From Acanthornis magna (Eukaryota; Chordata; Aves; Passeriformes; Acanthizidae), in assembly GCA_036785705.1 (NCBI GenBank), contig JAWUZG010000084.1:14397501-14461500 (forward strand): a DNA stretch of 64,000 nucleotides, read 5' to 3'. Shown here piece after piece: positions 1-12,541 of this stretch. The notes beneath the pieces were generated by a model. It was given only the letters and a program-made list of their open reading frames with translations, was not told the origin of the DNA and ran no database searches. The translations under genes were made by a program, and so were the position numbers. Numbering within the stretch: the first letter of the stretch is position 1; each line of letters begins with the position of its first letter.

Positions 1-50
1 GAGGTGATTGGCAGGTGGGCGGAGGCAGAGGAGGGCTCGCCGGAGCTGCC

Positions 51-77
51 ATGTCCGCCATCTTGGAGCGTCGGTGA
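51..77 (+). other. Upstream ORF 1 in PPP6R3 5' UTR (8 codons)
   Basis: ATG at 51 has G at -3 (moderate Kozak context) and is followed by seven codons and TGA at 75-77, encoding MSAILERR. The final A of its stop is the first base of the next ATG (TGATG). It is only real if transcription starts upstream of 51. No homology is claimed. Confidence 0.4.
55..66 (-). promoter_or_regulatory. YY1-type binding motif in first exon
   Basis: CCGCCATCTTGG on the plus strand reads CCAAGATGGCGG on the minus strand, a full match to the core consensus of YY1 (AAnATGGCGGC class). Such sites are common just downstream of the start of TATA-less housekeeping genes and are thought to help position initiation. The motif is seen directly; its use is inferred. 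Confidence 0.6.
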
Positions 78-106
78 TGGTGGCGAGCGGAGGCTTTCCC
101 GCCTGA
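77..106 (+). other. Upstream ORF 2 in PPP6R3 5' UTR (9 codons)
   Basis: ATG at 77-79 overlaps the stop of the preceding upstream ORF by one base and has G at +4. It encodes MVASGGFPA and ends with TGA at 104-106, so both small frames close well before the donor at 149. They could reduce or tune initiation at the main start codon at 21533. Confidence 0.4.
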
Positions 107-3100
107 GCGGAGGCACCCGGGGCCTGTGGCGGGGGACGCGCTGCCGAGGTAAGTCCGGGACCGCGCCGCGATCTCCCCGTTGCCGCTTCCAGCGGAGCAG
201 CGCCCCGGTGGTGGCTTCTCCGCGGCGGCGCGGGCCTGGCGCCCGCTCACCGCCGTGCGGGGGCTTCGGGCGCTGCTCGGGCGGCACCGGGCCAGGGCCT
301 GTCGGGGCCGCCGGGGCCGCTCGTGCGCGGCCTCTCGCACCCGCAGCGCGGGGCCCGGAGCGGCCGGGGTGCGGCCGTGGGTGCCGGGGCCTGGGCGCGG
401 CGGGGAGGCAGGGCCGCGCCGCGGAGCCTTCCCTGCCCGCCGCCCCTTCTGCCCCTGGGTCCCGCGCGGGGGTTCTCTCCTGGGACGGTTGGGTTGTTTC
501 GGTTTTATTAGCAAGGCAGTTTCTTGAATTATACTTTTTAAAGAGCGTAGCAGCGTTCGGGTAAGCTTTAACTGCTCTTAAATACGTTTGGCAAAATCTC
601 ACTTAGAACCTGCCAGTTTTTCTGGTTTTGTTTTGAACTGGTTGCTAAGAACTTTTCAAAGCGTAAGAGGCAATTAGTGTTTTAGTCTATTTAGTGTCAT
701 ATGAGTCTATCTTGCATGACATAAATGCTATTGAGGGTAAAGATCATTTCTGTCAGCATTAATGTTACTTAAGTCAGAACAGTGGAATACTTTGAATGGG
801 TGTGTTGCTATTTTAAAAAAGTGCTCTGAGTGGAAGAGTGGAGAAAACTTAGGAGTAGGTGGATAGCGTTTGGAAGGGATCCTTTGAGATGTTGACGATT
901 TAAAAATGAAAGGTTATGTTATTGCTAGCGGTATTACTTAGGTTTAAAATGGCCTTCGGTAGAATGAGTCTAAATGTATTCTAAGAGTGCAGTGTGTCTT
1001 TGGATTGCACAAATACCTGTGTGCTTTTCTTTCTGGAATGCTGAAAGATGGGAAGTCGCTCTGTTTCAGTGTTCCAGAAAGATTGCTGCAGTTATTTGAA
1101 CTGCATGGTCTATTTCCAGTGCAACAGACATTCTAATGACTGATTACTTAGCTCTGTGTTATTTATGTTTTCAGTAGCAAGACATGGACTAACTGAAGCT
1201 TGCAAGAGTTTTTTTTCATTATACAAATATAAAATAACACTGCAGAATTACCTTTCAATATGTAAATTGTTAATGAGACGTTATTCAAAAGTGATATCCT
1301 GTCTGCATGTTTTTTTTCACAGTTTGTATTTTTAAGTTCTTGTTTAGGCTCACTTAAATTATTTATTTTGTCCCTTTACAGTATTATTAGAAAATACATG
1401 CTTCTTCTTATATTTGCTTTTTGTGTGAAAAGTAGAATACATAGGCATTGAATCCTGTGCCCTCTTGAGTGACCAAAGGAATACATTTTCTAAAACTACT
1501 TGGAAACTTTCTTTTGGCCAGAAGAACTACTGTTGAGGTCTGTTTACAATGAACAAGGAAAACATTGAGTTAGGTGAAAGTTGTAGTTTAAAAATTCCGG
1601 AAAAGCAGCCTGTTTAACAGGACTGCCTTTAAGTAGGGTAGTGCATTACAGCTTCTTTACAAGCAAGTTTGATTTGTGTGTAAACTGCTGTAAACATCAC
1701 AGCTTTGGATTTTTTAGAAATACTAATCAACTAGCTGTTATTCCTTTATGGAATCAAAGATACTGAGTAGTTTGTGTGTCTCTTCACAATACTGCTTGCA
1801 AACTGCTCACTTCGGGGTTGCTGAAGTGAGCAAAAGTTACATTTTCCTTTAGAATTCTTCTGTCTTGCACTTAAGGGAGGTGATGCTATAGCCTGTGTAC
1901 CACTTAGAAGATCAGATTGTGTTCCAAGAGTGAAATTCAAGTGAATTAATAGAATGGAACCTGAATTTAGCAGTATTAGAGCAGAAATTCGTGTATGTAG
2001 CTTTAGCATTAACAGATGTTTAGAGAGTGAACTCTGTTGTTATGGCTCAACATCTTTGCTTATTTACTCAGCTTAAGCTTGACATGCATGTACTGTGAAA
2101 TGCTAAAGAGCTGGCTCAAAACCAACCAGTATGGGATTGGGGCAGTCAGAAGGAAGAAATGTGTTGAAGAACTGTCTGGTCCCCTCTCCTTTCTGTCCAT
2201 GAATGTCTTGTTTTGTCCCAGTGCTTAAAAAGCCTTGAAGTATATACTTAACTCCACAGTTAGTTAGATTGCTGTTACTATGTAAGATATTTTTTAGCTT
2301 CAGTGTTTCAGCATACTTCATAACATCTTTGTAGGTAGGAGACATTTGCATTCACTTTTCTCGTGTAGATGAGTTAATTTATGGCCTTCAGAAGCTATGA
2401 TGGAAACCATGGCTTTTTTGCTTGGGCAGAAGATGTGCTGGTATGAGCGCAGTGATCTGTTTCTATGGTAAGGTAGGATGGCTTAAGCACATTGTGTGCC
2501 CTCTAGATGAGTCTTTTGTAGTAGCACCTTCACCTGTGATCCTTAAGCTTGCTGTGTACTCTGCTATCTCATATGCCAGGTTTAGGAATAGTGTGTTATC
2601 TCAAGTTAATAGCTCACATGCAGATTCTAGAAGACCTGATGTCTGATTGGGTTATCCTGAGACCAAGGTGTAGAGCCATTCTTTTTGGCAAAAGTTTCTC
2701 AATGATAAAACACGTAGGGTAAATGAGAAATAATATCTTGCTTGTATCTTATTTTGGTAGGTTGGAGGAATAGAGCGAAGAACTTCTGAAACTAGTGATT
2801 CTGATATTTTTGGAGTGGGAAGCAAGCCTGAAAGATCAAGCAGGAGATGCATAGAGAGCATGAACATGGTGAAAGCCCTGTATAGCAAGTTTAATTGTTT
2901 GTGTAGTGTGTCAGGGTGCCAGCATCTGTTTTAGAAACTATATGCTACTAAGCAACTGAAGTAAAATATTTTTCTGCTCTTGGATATTATATGTAGTTTT
3001 ATAGCTAGTTTGGGACACTTCTCAGGAAATGGGATAGATTAACTTCAAAAGATTGGGAAGACATGTGGTTTAAGCTTGCCTGTTTATGGAATAGGTCTTC

Positions 3101-4665
3101 ACACAATATTGGCAAAAAAATTGTTCGTATGAAATATAAGATTTTTCATGACCTTTGTTTGTTTAATAGCTTCCATAATGTGTTAAGAAGCACATTTGAA
3201 ATGGTATATGTGATTTGGAATAGATGAAAAAGTTCCCACTGAACGCTTTGACTTTCTTCATGCTGTTAGTCCAAATAGTCATCCCTTAATCCTGTTAAAT
3301 GGATGTATCTTTTCCTCTTCAACTTGAAATGCTCAGTGACAAGTCTGTGGGATGTGTTGCATGCCAGCAGTGGAAAAAATACCGAAAGCACCTCAGCATC
3401 CAGCCTTATGGACCAGTGAAGCTGTAACACACTCCACCGGAGGGGAGATTTATGTTGGTAGGCATGTTGGCAGAATGGCTAAGAAGAGTGCCTGGGAAAT
3501 GCATAGTGGGGATTTGATTAATGAAGGGAGGCAGGGTAAAGGAGGAGACTAAAAAAAAATAGGCATAGGCAGAAACTGCCCCATAGTGAGGTTTGAGGGT
3601 TGATTAGTTTCCTTGGAACATTTTTAAAACTTTGTCCTATTTCACTTTGAATGAGATGATTCCAAACATTAACGCACAATTTAAGCTGTGCATCTGTAAG
3701 GAGGTTGAGTCCCTGGCCTAGTGGTCTCCAGCCTGTGTTCACTGCAACTTCTAGAAAATGAGCACTGGGACACCATAGGCCACCTCTTGTCAGCTGTGCT
3801 AGAAGATGCTTTTGAACATGAAGAAATCTCTAAAGCCTTTTTGTGATGACCAGGAAGGTGAGACTTGAGAAATGGCCCTGTGATTTCCAGTTTGGTAACA
3901 AAGCATAGTTGGTATAGAGGATGACAGCTTCAAATTTTTTAATAAAAAGTAGTTTCTGAGTTTATTAAATATATTCTAAAATAGCTATTTTAGTACTAAA
4001 AACATTTTGATTGTTAGTTGCAAAAGTGAACCCCAGGCCTCCTTCCCCTGTTACTACACAGTGGGCAAGTTCCCTTGAGTGACCATTGGCAAGACTTCTA
4101 ACTGGATCCCAATATATAAAATAAGATTTTGTTGTACAAATTTAACTTCTGCTGTGGATTTTTGGAGTGAATGCCGTTATTTCCCAAACTGGTAGTAGAG
4201 AGATGCATTCTGTAAATATACACGATGCACCTTTAGAAGAGCAAAGCTGAAGACCCTAATCCTCAGTTGAGTATTGCACATTCCTCTCTTGTAGGAGTAA
4301 CCTAATTGATAGATTAAAAGCTTCGAGTAGTGCTTTGTGCAGTGGCTGTAGGCAGTGCTAGTAGAGGTGTGATTGCATTTTCCATTGTATTATAACTGGT
4401 TTGAACCTTTGTGTTAGAGCAGAAAACAAGGGAGTAACAAAAGATATTTCTCAAGGCTTGCCTTGCTACAAATTGATATTATTTCAGTACCATTTGCAGT
4501 GTGAAAGGAGTATAAGGCACTGCCTCCACAGGGTGGATTTTTGCATCTTTGTAGCAGAGTGCTTACAGAGTTAGTGATTCTCACAGAAATGGTGAAAATA
4601 CAATGCTATTTGTTTTTTTGTATAAGCATAGTGGAAACCAAGTCTTGTGTTTCCACTAAGTGCTT

Positions 4666-4810
4666 GGGGGAGGGGGGGGGAAGAAAGGTTTTTTGGTTGG
4701 GTTTGGTGTTGTGTGGGGTTTGTTTTGGTTTTTTGTTTGTTTTGGTTTTTTGTTTGTTTTGGGTTTTTTTAGGGAGTTTTGGGGGGGCGTTTGTTCGTTT
4801 TTTTTCCAAT
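4666..4810 (+). repeat. G-run and T/G-rich minisatellite
   Basis: A G-rich run (4666-4680, broken by a single A) is followed by about 120 bases made almost only of T and G, with a 17-base unit (TTTGTTTTGGTTTTTTG) repeated about three times around 4718-4770 and a further G7 run near 4782. The strand asymmetry explains the open frames on both strands here. No gene is inferred. Confidence 0.85.
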
Positions 4811-6273
4811 TACTTTAAGTTTCATTAAGGCAAAAGTCATAGGTTTGGTCTTGGTGAAGAATCTTTCTTTCTGTGATATGCAGAAGTATGGCTCTCCATA
4901 TTCTGTTCTTACCATGTTCTTACTGCTTTGACCAGTCTCCAATCTAAAGAGTTCAGCTGCAAACTTTAGGTCTGGTTTGAGCTACAGAATTTGAATTCAT
5001 GCCATTTCTTCTGTTACTGTCCTGATGGACTTGTTGGATGTACAAGTAACTGAAAGCTAACTTTTTTGAAAAATAAAAAGTAGTAGGTTACATTTGACCA
5101 GTGTAGCTGCTGTCACCAGCTTCTTGGAAAAGAGTGGACAGTTTAGAGACAGCTAAACAAAGCTGTAGTGGTGGCATAACAGACCCACTTTTGGGTAGGT
5201 GGGGTTCCTATGGATATAAGTATCTCCTTTTTCTAGGAACCCAACATCCATTTCATGTAAAATGTAGGTCAGTCCAGATGGAAATGCACGTAGAAGTTGC
5301 AATAGCATCCGTGTTTGTCTTTCTCCCTTCTTTCTGGCTGTTCCAAAGGAGGAGTTTGTCACTGGTCGTGGCAGCTCTGAGGGGTAATAGCACGGAGGTG
5401 TTTTTCCCTGTCTGAGGGACAGCTGTAGAAGGTACAGTGAGCTGGCTATGAAATATCAGTTCTTCCTTTTGGCTGTGACAAGCAAACATTCATCAAAGGA
5501 TCCTTCTCTGTGTGTGCTTGATGCTGATGATGTGCTCTTTGTTAGAGGTTCAAGCCGCATCTAAATAGCAAAAAATTGTTTACTGAATACTATATTTAGT
5601 GAAATTTGATAAAGGAGATGGTAAAGGTAACATTAGTGAGAGGTCTGCATTTCTTAATGATAAGCATAAAAAACTAAACATGTCTTTTCATGCTGCTTGC
5701 CTCTACTGTAAGGGCTAAGGCTCTCTCCTAGAGTCACTTAAAATACAAAAGTTTATAAATTTTTCTGATACGAGTAATGTATGATTGAAGACTGAACTTG
5801 CAACTTTATTCTTTGTCAACCTATCAATGCTTGATTGCTGTAATTGCTCAGTTGTTGTGTCAGGTGCAGTTGTCTTAATATGACTTCAGTCATAGACTGG
5901 CACGTATTTTTTTTTCCTGTGACTGTCTGGTTCAGTATGTTCTCCTGATATACTTAAGTATTATTTTGAAAACAAAAACCAAAGACCTTTAACATAGCTG
6001 GACTGAGTATCAGCTACACTTTGCTTGAATGCTCTGCTTCAAAAATGCAAATTTATAATTTGCAAAAATGCAAGCTATAAATATAAATTAATCCCTAATG
6101 CCTTCGTTATTGACTAGGGAATTTAGTTACCCAGATTGAAATTGTAGAGATAGGATATTGATGGCAGACAAGAATAATTCTGAATCTTTTATGTATGAGG
6201 GTGTCTGTGAAAAAAGATTCAAAGTCTGGAAAACCCATGTGGTTTGTTTATTTATATATTTATTTAATATAGG

Positions 6274-6291
6274 AAACACCTGCAGGTGTTT
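6274..6291. repeat. 18-bp perfect palindrome containing back-to-back E-boxes
   Basis: AAACACCTGCAGGTGTTT is its own reverse complement. Its centre CACCTGCAGGTG is two abutting E-boxes of the CACCTG/CAGGTG type bound by ZEB, SNAI and E-protein factors. It lies about 6 kb into intron 1. The sequence is certain; any function is inferred. Confidence 0.6.
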
Positions 6292-9200
6292 TTCACTGTG
6301 GGAAATGGATGCCTTTTAGGGCATAACAGAAAGCAGTGATGTTAATACTTGTACAAGAGTTTTTTCTTTGAAATACACTGGTCCAGTCTTCCCTTCCTCT
6401 GGACTTTGAAATTCTGAAATTTAATTTGCAGTCCTAGCCATAAGGCTGGACATTAAAATGCAGTGGTGTTGCTTTTTTCCCTCCCACGTTGAAGTTGTAG
6501 CCCCATGCAGCCAGGAATCAAATTATTTATAGAGACAATACAAATTTGTAATGTGGAATTGATCTCATCCTCATAAGAAGTGATTATAGGTTATCCAAAT
6601 ATCTATAATTTTTAAAAAAAAAAAGTAGTTAGTGAATATTAAGCGAAACCACCTAAGAAGTCTTGTTTTAGACTTTAAGGCATTTCCAATTAAGTTAATT
6701 TCTGTGCCACGTGACATAGTAGTGACTTGATTTTTTGGAGTGGTAATGAGACTGTCTTGACAAAAGTCTGTGTGGAGTCCTAAATGTTACTGGAAAGAAG
6801 ACTAATATTCAGGTCTTAAGTAAATGGATTTCTAAATTTTCAGCTCAGCAGGGTCTATCATGCATCTTTAGGGCTCTATCATGTAATGCTGTAATAAATA
6901 CCATTTAAAATTCTGAGCTTGCATTTTAAATGGCTTGGTTTCTTTGAAAATTTATGCTTTAAATCTGTGAGCAGGCATAGGGTACAGAAGTATCAATGTA
7001 GTTTTCTGTGACTATAGCCTATCAGTGCTCTTTTGAGTCTTGCATTTGGATTAGTTTTAAGAGTGTGTGTCCAGTAACTCCTGGTTAGTCTAGTAACACT
7101 TTGGTGAGAGTTGAGGCTCTTTTATTGGGAGAAAACTGTTGGCAGATATATTGATAGGAATGGATGGTGAAAGTATTGTGGTGAGTTATTGTGTCATAGC
7201 TCTTTCTTGAAAGGGCACAAAGAAAATAGAAAACAGCCAGTTGAAGGAAGGGTCATTTCAAAAGGGCACTGTGTCCCTTAGCTATGGCATATTGGTTGAA
7301 TAGCTTTTTAAGCTGGTTTACAGGTATGTACTAGTGTCCTTACGGTATTACACAGTTGATGATCACTTCAGCGTAAAAATTTAGACTAATCACCCTTTGG
7401 AAACAGTATTATTAAGAAATGCTGCTAAATCTTTGAGACAGACATGCCCCATAGTTGCCACTTGCAACTGCAGAATTTTGGAAGGCACTTGAACAAATGT
7501 ACTCTTCTGATGTTCCAGAGAGAAGCACTGAAGTAGAACTGTAAAAAGATTATTTTGAAGATGACAGAGAAACCAGTAGGTTTGGCATTTTTTATGGAAC
7601 CTCAGCTTTTCTTTCCTTAAACTAGGGTGAGTGTTGCACTTGGAAGAAGGTGGCTTATTCTGTTAGGCAGTCTTGATTTTTGTAGTATTGTCCAACAAAA
7701 TAGAAGAGTTCCATGCTGAAGGCATTACTTCTGTTCAGTTGAGACACCAGATGCACCCATGCCTGAAAAAATGTCAAATAATTGCTCTGTGTGTGGTTTG
7801 TAAAAGCACAGCATGGCAAAACTCACATTACTCAGGTCTCCAAAATATAAATTGCTTGGGGGTCTGGGGAGTGGGAAAGAAAGATAGCATTAACTTAATA
7901 GCCACTCAAACTTAAGTGCTGAAAGCCTTCCCAGGGAACTTTCATTATTTTCCTAGGTTTCTGCTGTCTTTTCTAGAACGTTTTCTTGTGTGTACCTAAA
8001 TAAAAATGATAGTAATTCATTAAACTTAATAAAGTAGGTGAGAAGTGGTGAAATCTTCCCATTCTAAGCAGTATTTTCTTAGTTTTCTAAGATGAATCTC
8101 TCAGAAAAGTAAAGCTGGTCATGCTTTTTTAATGCTCATTGTTAAAGTAAGATTGGACAGTTGTCTTTGTAGCATTCTGTATTACAGGAGGATATTGAGT
8201 CACTATTCAGCTGTCGTAGTCTTTGATAAATTAATCTGACTCTTTGGCATCAAGTACTTAATCGACATTTCATATGTGCTAAAATACTTTTCTAAATACT
8301 TACGTTCATCCTCAGGGTACCTGCACAGGAGGGGAAACTGTTTTCGCTGAATATATAGTGTATGTTCTGTGAAGGAAAGTAGGGTATTCTTGCTTGGTTA
8401 AAGTCTCAAACAAAGCCGTAAGATTGGCACTAAGCTGGGAAGGATTCGAGGTGGTACTAAAGCAATTTTCCAAAACGCAGATAACAAAATCTAGAGAAGA
8501 GAATATGTTAAAGTAGCATCACTTCCCTTGTATCTAGGTGCTGCTTCTGTGTTTTATTTCTCTTGCTTGGCATTGGAATAACTTTCCCATTTTTGTCTGA
8601 TAAACTGGAAAATACTGGGATTGTAGAAAAAAGTATAGATGGGGCTTAAGCTCTTTGGTAAATCATGTCAATTAAGTAGTCTTTCCCAAAGAGTGAATCA
8701 TAATAAAAGATGTTTTAGCTTGCTTAAATTAAAGATTAAAAGAACAAATATCTTCAACTTTACATGCTGTTGGATCTGAGTACTCTTTGAAGAGTATTAG
8801 GATTCCAGCTTCTGTTTTGAAAAGCAAAATACGTTTATGATACTGTCATTAGGGGAATATTTAGCCTCTCCATGCATGTAGTGTGGGTTGAATAGTTCTG
8901 TCTGTTTTTGCAGGATATGGTAGCATTTCTTGATATCCTAACAAAAAGAACTTGAGAACTTGCAGGTGTTTGCAACTTATTTTAGTGGTTCTGTAAAGCT
9001 TAGTATGAGGAAAACCAGGAAGATACTCCTGCCTACAGCCTTTAACTAGCGCAGTTCATATAGCTTGCAATGAAAATTCAGGTTTCCTGAACAGCAGGTC
9101 CCAGAAACCTTTAATGAAAGTGAAGGGTTAAGCAAGAAGCTACAGACTGGTTTGGATTTAATTTTGAAGTTGCTATTTTAATGCAAGAGTCCTCTCCAGT

Positions 9201-12200
9201 TCTGGCAGCAGCTATAGCTGACTGGAGCGTCAAGAGGCAAAACATTGATGTGCTCCTAGAAGCTGCTGACTTCCATTTCTGAACTGCAAATGGTCTTTAA
9301 GTATTCTTTTTAAGAAGACCGGGATTTTTCATGAAAGAAAGAAAGCAAAAAACAGACATGAATGCACCGTCTATGCAGAAAGAACACTGGTGTCCTGGTT
9401 AGAAATTGCTGAAGTGGCTTTCTTTTACCTCCATGTATTTTTCATGTGCCTCAAAATTGAGTTGTGTCCAACTTTCAAGGTCTAATCCACAAGGAGGAAA
9501 GGAGGATGAACTTGAGAGAAAAAAAATCCAAACCCGTGTTGTCTTTGAACTAGTACAGTGAACAGAATAGAACACATGCTTGTAAAAGAAACCTCTGGTA
9601 AAATTAATGTATTTCAACTTAAGGCTGTGTCTTTAAGTTACAGTAGTTGTTCCTAAAATGTTCAAACAAAAAAGTTAAGTTTACTGCTAAAGCAGTCAGT
9701 CTGTTACTGGGGTTTTCTGCATTTCCAGAGTAGTAGTACAGGAATTCAGGACTCATTTACACTTGCAAATTATCAGGTGGTTGGGACAACAGTAGAACTG
9801 ATGTTGAATTGTCCAAATTTAGCATTACCCATGCTATTTATCAGATTCAGGAGAACTTTTACTCTGCAATCCAGAAGAGGCTTGAGGTGGTATAATTTAG
9901 GGCAAGGATGGAAGAGTCAGATCCTGGTTGCCCTGTCCCTAATGGTGTGTTCCCTCTTCCTTGGCTGCACTGTCCCTGGTGATTGAAAGACCCTTTGAGC
10001 TGTTTCAGCCCATGGATGTGGCAGAAAAACTCTTTCCCTTCTTCCTTCACCAGCTGCATTTGCCACTTTTTGGAGTAGGTTTTTTCATTTGGAAATGTCT
10101 TGGCAGAAGTTTTGGGAAGCCAACAGAGGGAGACTGCACAGCAAGGGGTAGAGCAGAGCTGCTTTGCATAAGCCAATTTGGCATCTTAAAGCACTCCTGT
10201 GAGAGACCGTGAGGAATTTCAATCTTTGTCCTCATTCTGAGTGTGGATGGTGACATTTCAGCATGCAAATGTGTCCTCTGAGCAAGGTGTTTGGAACTGA
10301 TAACCAAAGCATTCAGAGTTTAAGTAAGTCCTGAGCTAAGTGAGATGCTTCTTAGTGTTTAAAAATTGCCTTGGTTATCATGAAGATTTTCCTATAAACT
10401 TAATTAGTTCACAAATGAGAATTCTAGACTAGCTCAGGTGCAGCAATGGCTTGACCCTTCTGTTCTCACCACTCTACCAAATTGACAATTGTGGACAACT
10501 CTTTCAGGTCAAGTTTCTTTGAGAACTGTCTCTCCAGGGAGTTACTTAGAAGTTGTTGGGAAGAGATGTTCCTTATTGTATAGTAAGCCCTAAGGACATG
10601 AGTGTTCTAAGGAGTGCACATTACTTTGATTTTTCTCACCAGACATTTGGACAGGTGTGGTAAGGAACAATGCTGAGTCTTGAATCATCATTTCACAGTG
10701 CTCTGCCTAAATTTAGTATTAAACAGCTCTGTAGTGTTAGACTGTAATTTCACTATAGGAATCTTTCTGGGCCAGTAAGCCAGTGGAAGGGGGGAAAAAA
10801 AAAATCTACTATTTTGTGCTTTAGTACCGTGTTGCATAAAAATTTTTGGACTTGTTCTGGCCCAGAGAGGGGATAGAACTAAACCATGCCATGTCTTGTG
10901 CTTCCTTTTATTATTTGTAGTGTAGACCCTTACTGTTCCAGAAGAGATGCTGGTGTTCTGCTAGTGGGTTTGTCAAGCTTATATAACAACTTTATTTTGG
11001 ATATAGTAGGTTATATAAGTTAATGCATGCAATGAGTTACTGTAAAAGCAGCACTATTCAGCAGCTTGCAGTTCTTGCACTTTTTTACCAGGATGCACAA
11101 ATGTTACATTGGTTTCTATTAGTAGAGATACCTATTTAATTTCAGTGTTTGGGCCAATAGACATGCATGAGAATGGTTTTAGAAGCAGTTCATGCATCAT
11201 TAATAAAAATTGTTTAGTCCTCTTTATGGCAGCTGGTCACAGAGTGGTTACCTTCTCTTACCTAGAAATATGTAAACAAAGTTTGTTAGGTAATACTTAA
11301 ACAGACATTACAATGCTGTTGTATTTCATGTAAAGATGGATCCTACCCTGGCTAATTGTGCCTTGCTTTATTTTCCAGGTATATCAGATAAATGTGAACA
11401 TGGATGTGTTCTTAGTGATGATGAGTCTTCATAGTTCTGTGTTTGAAAGTAGTATGTACACATGACAGTACTTCCATCCTGCCTTTGAATGTTACCTTCA
11501 GTTCTAAATTTTTGATACCTTCCATCATTTGATCCATCTCCATGAGAGAACCATGTTAACTTGGCTGAACTATTGCTGAGTGTACACCATCCCTGGATGT
11601 AGCAAAGTCAGATTTAGATAGACTCGAACCTCATCCAGTCAGGTGATTTTTAAAAAAATATTATTTTACTGAAAGAACTCCTGTCGGTTTTGGGGGGGGT
11701 TTTGTCCCTTTTTGCAACACCTAATCTGTGCTGCAGAGAGGAACAGTCTGGGCCAGTAAACCAGCTGTTTACCACTAAGTGAAAATTCTTTAGACCAGCC
11801 TCTCTATTCTTGCAGATTCCGAGGTGGACTGAAAATGTCCTGATTGACCAGAGCAGGGTTCTGGTGGCACTCCCTTCACAGTTCATACTATAATACATGC
11901 ACTCCAAGTATCTTGCTAATTCTGATTACACTGGTGTTGCTAGTTTACTGTGTAATCCTGCTGTATTGGATTCAGAAGCCAACTGTTTTAGACAATGGTA
12001 TTGAGACAGTGAAGTTTTCAAGCAGAAAGCAGAGTAGAGAAATAACAAAGATATCCTTGTAAGGGCAGTAATAATAGTGGTTTTCATCTGGATAGTTCTA
12101 GCAATTGAAATCTGTAGATGTTAAGAATGTGTACACTCATTTGAAAGTGCATTAAGCTAAGCAGGCTTCTTATTGTGTTTCCACATGACATAATTGAGGA

Positions 12201-12493
12201 AGTGATGTTCTCCCTTTTTGGAGGTCTGCTTTGGAACATAGGTACACTTTTAAAATGCAGAAACAATAACCTAGAAAATTTTAGTAAAGTGAGCTGAGTC
12301 CAGGAAACTTGTTTACTTTTTCTGCTCTAGTTCATCACTTGACACACAGGGATTGACAGGGCTGTCAGACATGTAGACCTGAAGGTCTTTGGGTGAAGAA
12401 ACGGGTGCAGCCTTTAAAAGAATTATGCTCTGTGTGTTACACTGAGTTTCAGTTCATATGCACGCTGATTACTAAAATAACCCAAGAAATTAG

Positions 12494-12541
12494 CCTTAAG
12501 GTCCTTTCCAACTCTAGATATTCTTTGAATCTATGATCTTT
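12494..12541 (+). mobile_element. CR1 LINE 3'-end remnant
   Basis: The segment CTTAAGGTCCTTTCCAACTC followed by a degenerate TCTTTGAATCTATGATCT matches the typical 3' terminus of avian CR1 (AAGGTCCCTTCCAACC... then ATTCTATGATTCT). Only the last roughly 50 bases are clear; older CR1 sequence upstream may be too diverged to recognise. Orientation is the same as the host gene. Confidence 0.6.

Larger units (their letters stand above)
1..148 (+). other. PPP6R3: PPP6R3 non-coding exon 1 (5' UTR), start not determined
   Basis: A strong splice donor, GAG|GTAAGT, follows base 148 inside the CpG island, and the next good acceptor joined to the coding frame is at 21526. The true 5' end cannot be seen and probably lies within the first 50 bases or upstream. 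The exon carries two short upstream ORFs (51-77 and 77-106). Together with 21527-21532 it forms the 5' UTR, assuming there are no further non-coding exons inside intron 1. Confidence 0.7.
1..530. promoter_or_regulatory. PPP6R3: CpG island spanning promoter, first exon and start of intron 1 of PPP6R3
   Basis: The first roughly 500 bases are very rich in G, C and CpG, while everything after about 530 is AT-rich. No TATA box is visible. An inverted CCAAT box (ATTGG, 7-11) and a GC box (GGGCGG, 17-22) sit at the left edge, which is typical of a housekeeping promoter. The window probably starts just upstream of or near the transcription start, so part of the promoter may lie outside it. The long open frames here (for example 4-564) reflect the scarcity of stop codons in GC-rich DNA and are not taken as genes. 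Confidence 0.85.

Noticed and set aside
4..564. Open frame of 186 codons over the CpG island, plus overlapping frames at 180-527 and 323-511
   Set aside because: GC-rich DNA lacks stops; composition is Gly/Arg/Pro/Ala-rich, the splice donor at 149 lies inside it, and no homology is recognised.
4541..4828. Open frames on both strands
   Set aside because: Produced by the T/G minisatellite; low-complexity residues such as repeated Phe/Val/Gly or Lys/Thr/Asn/Gln.
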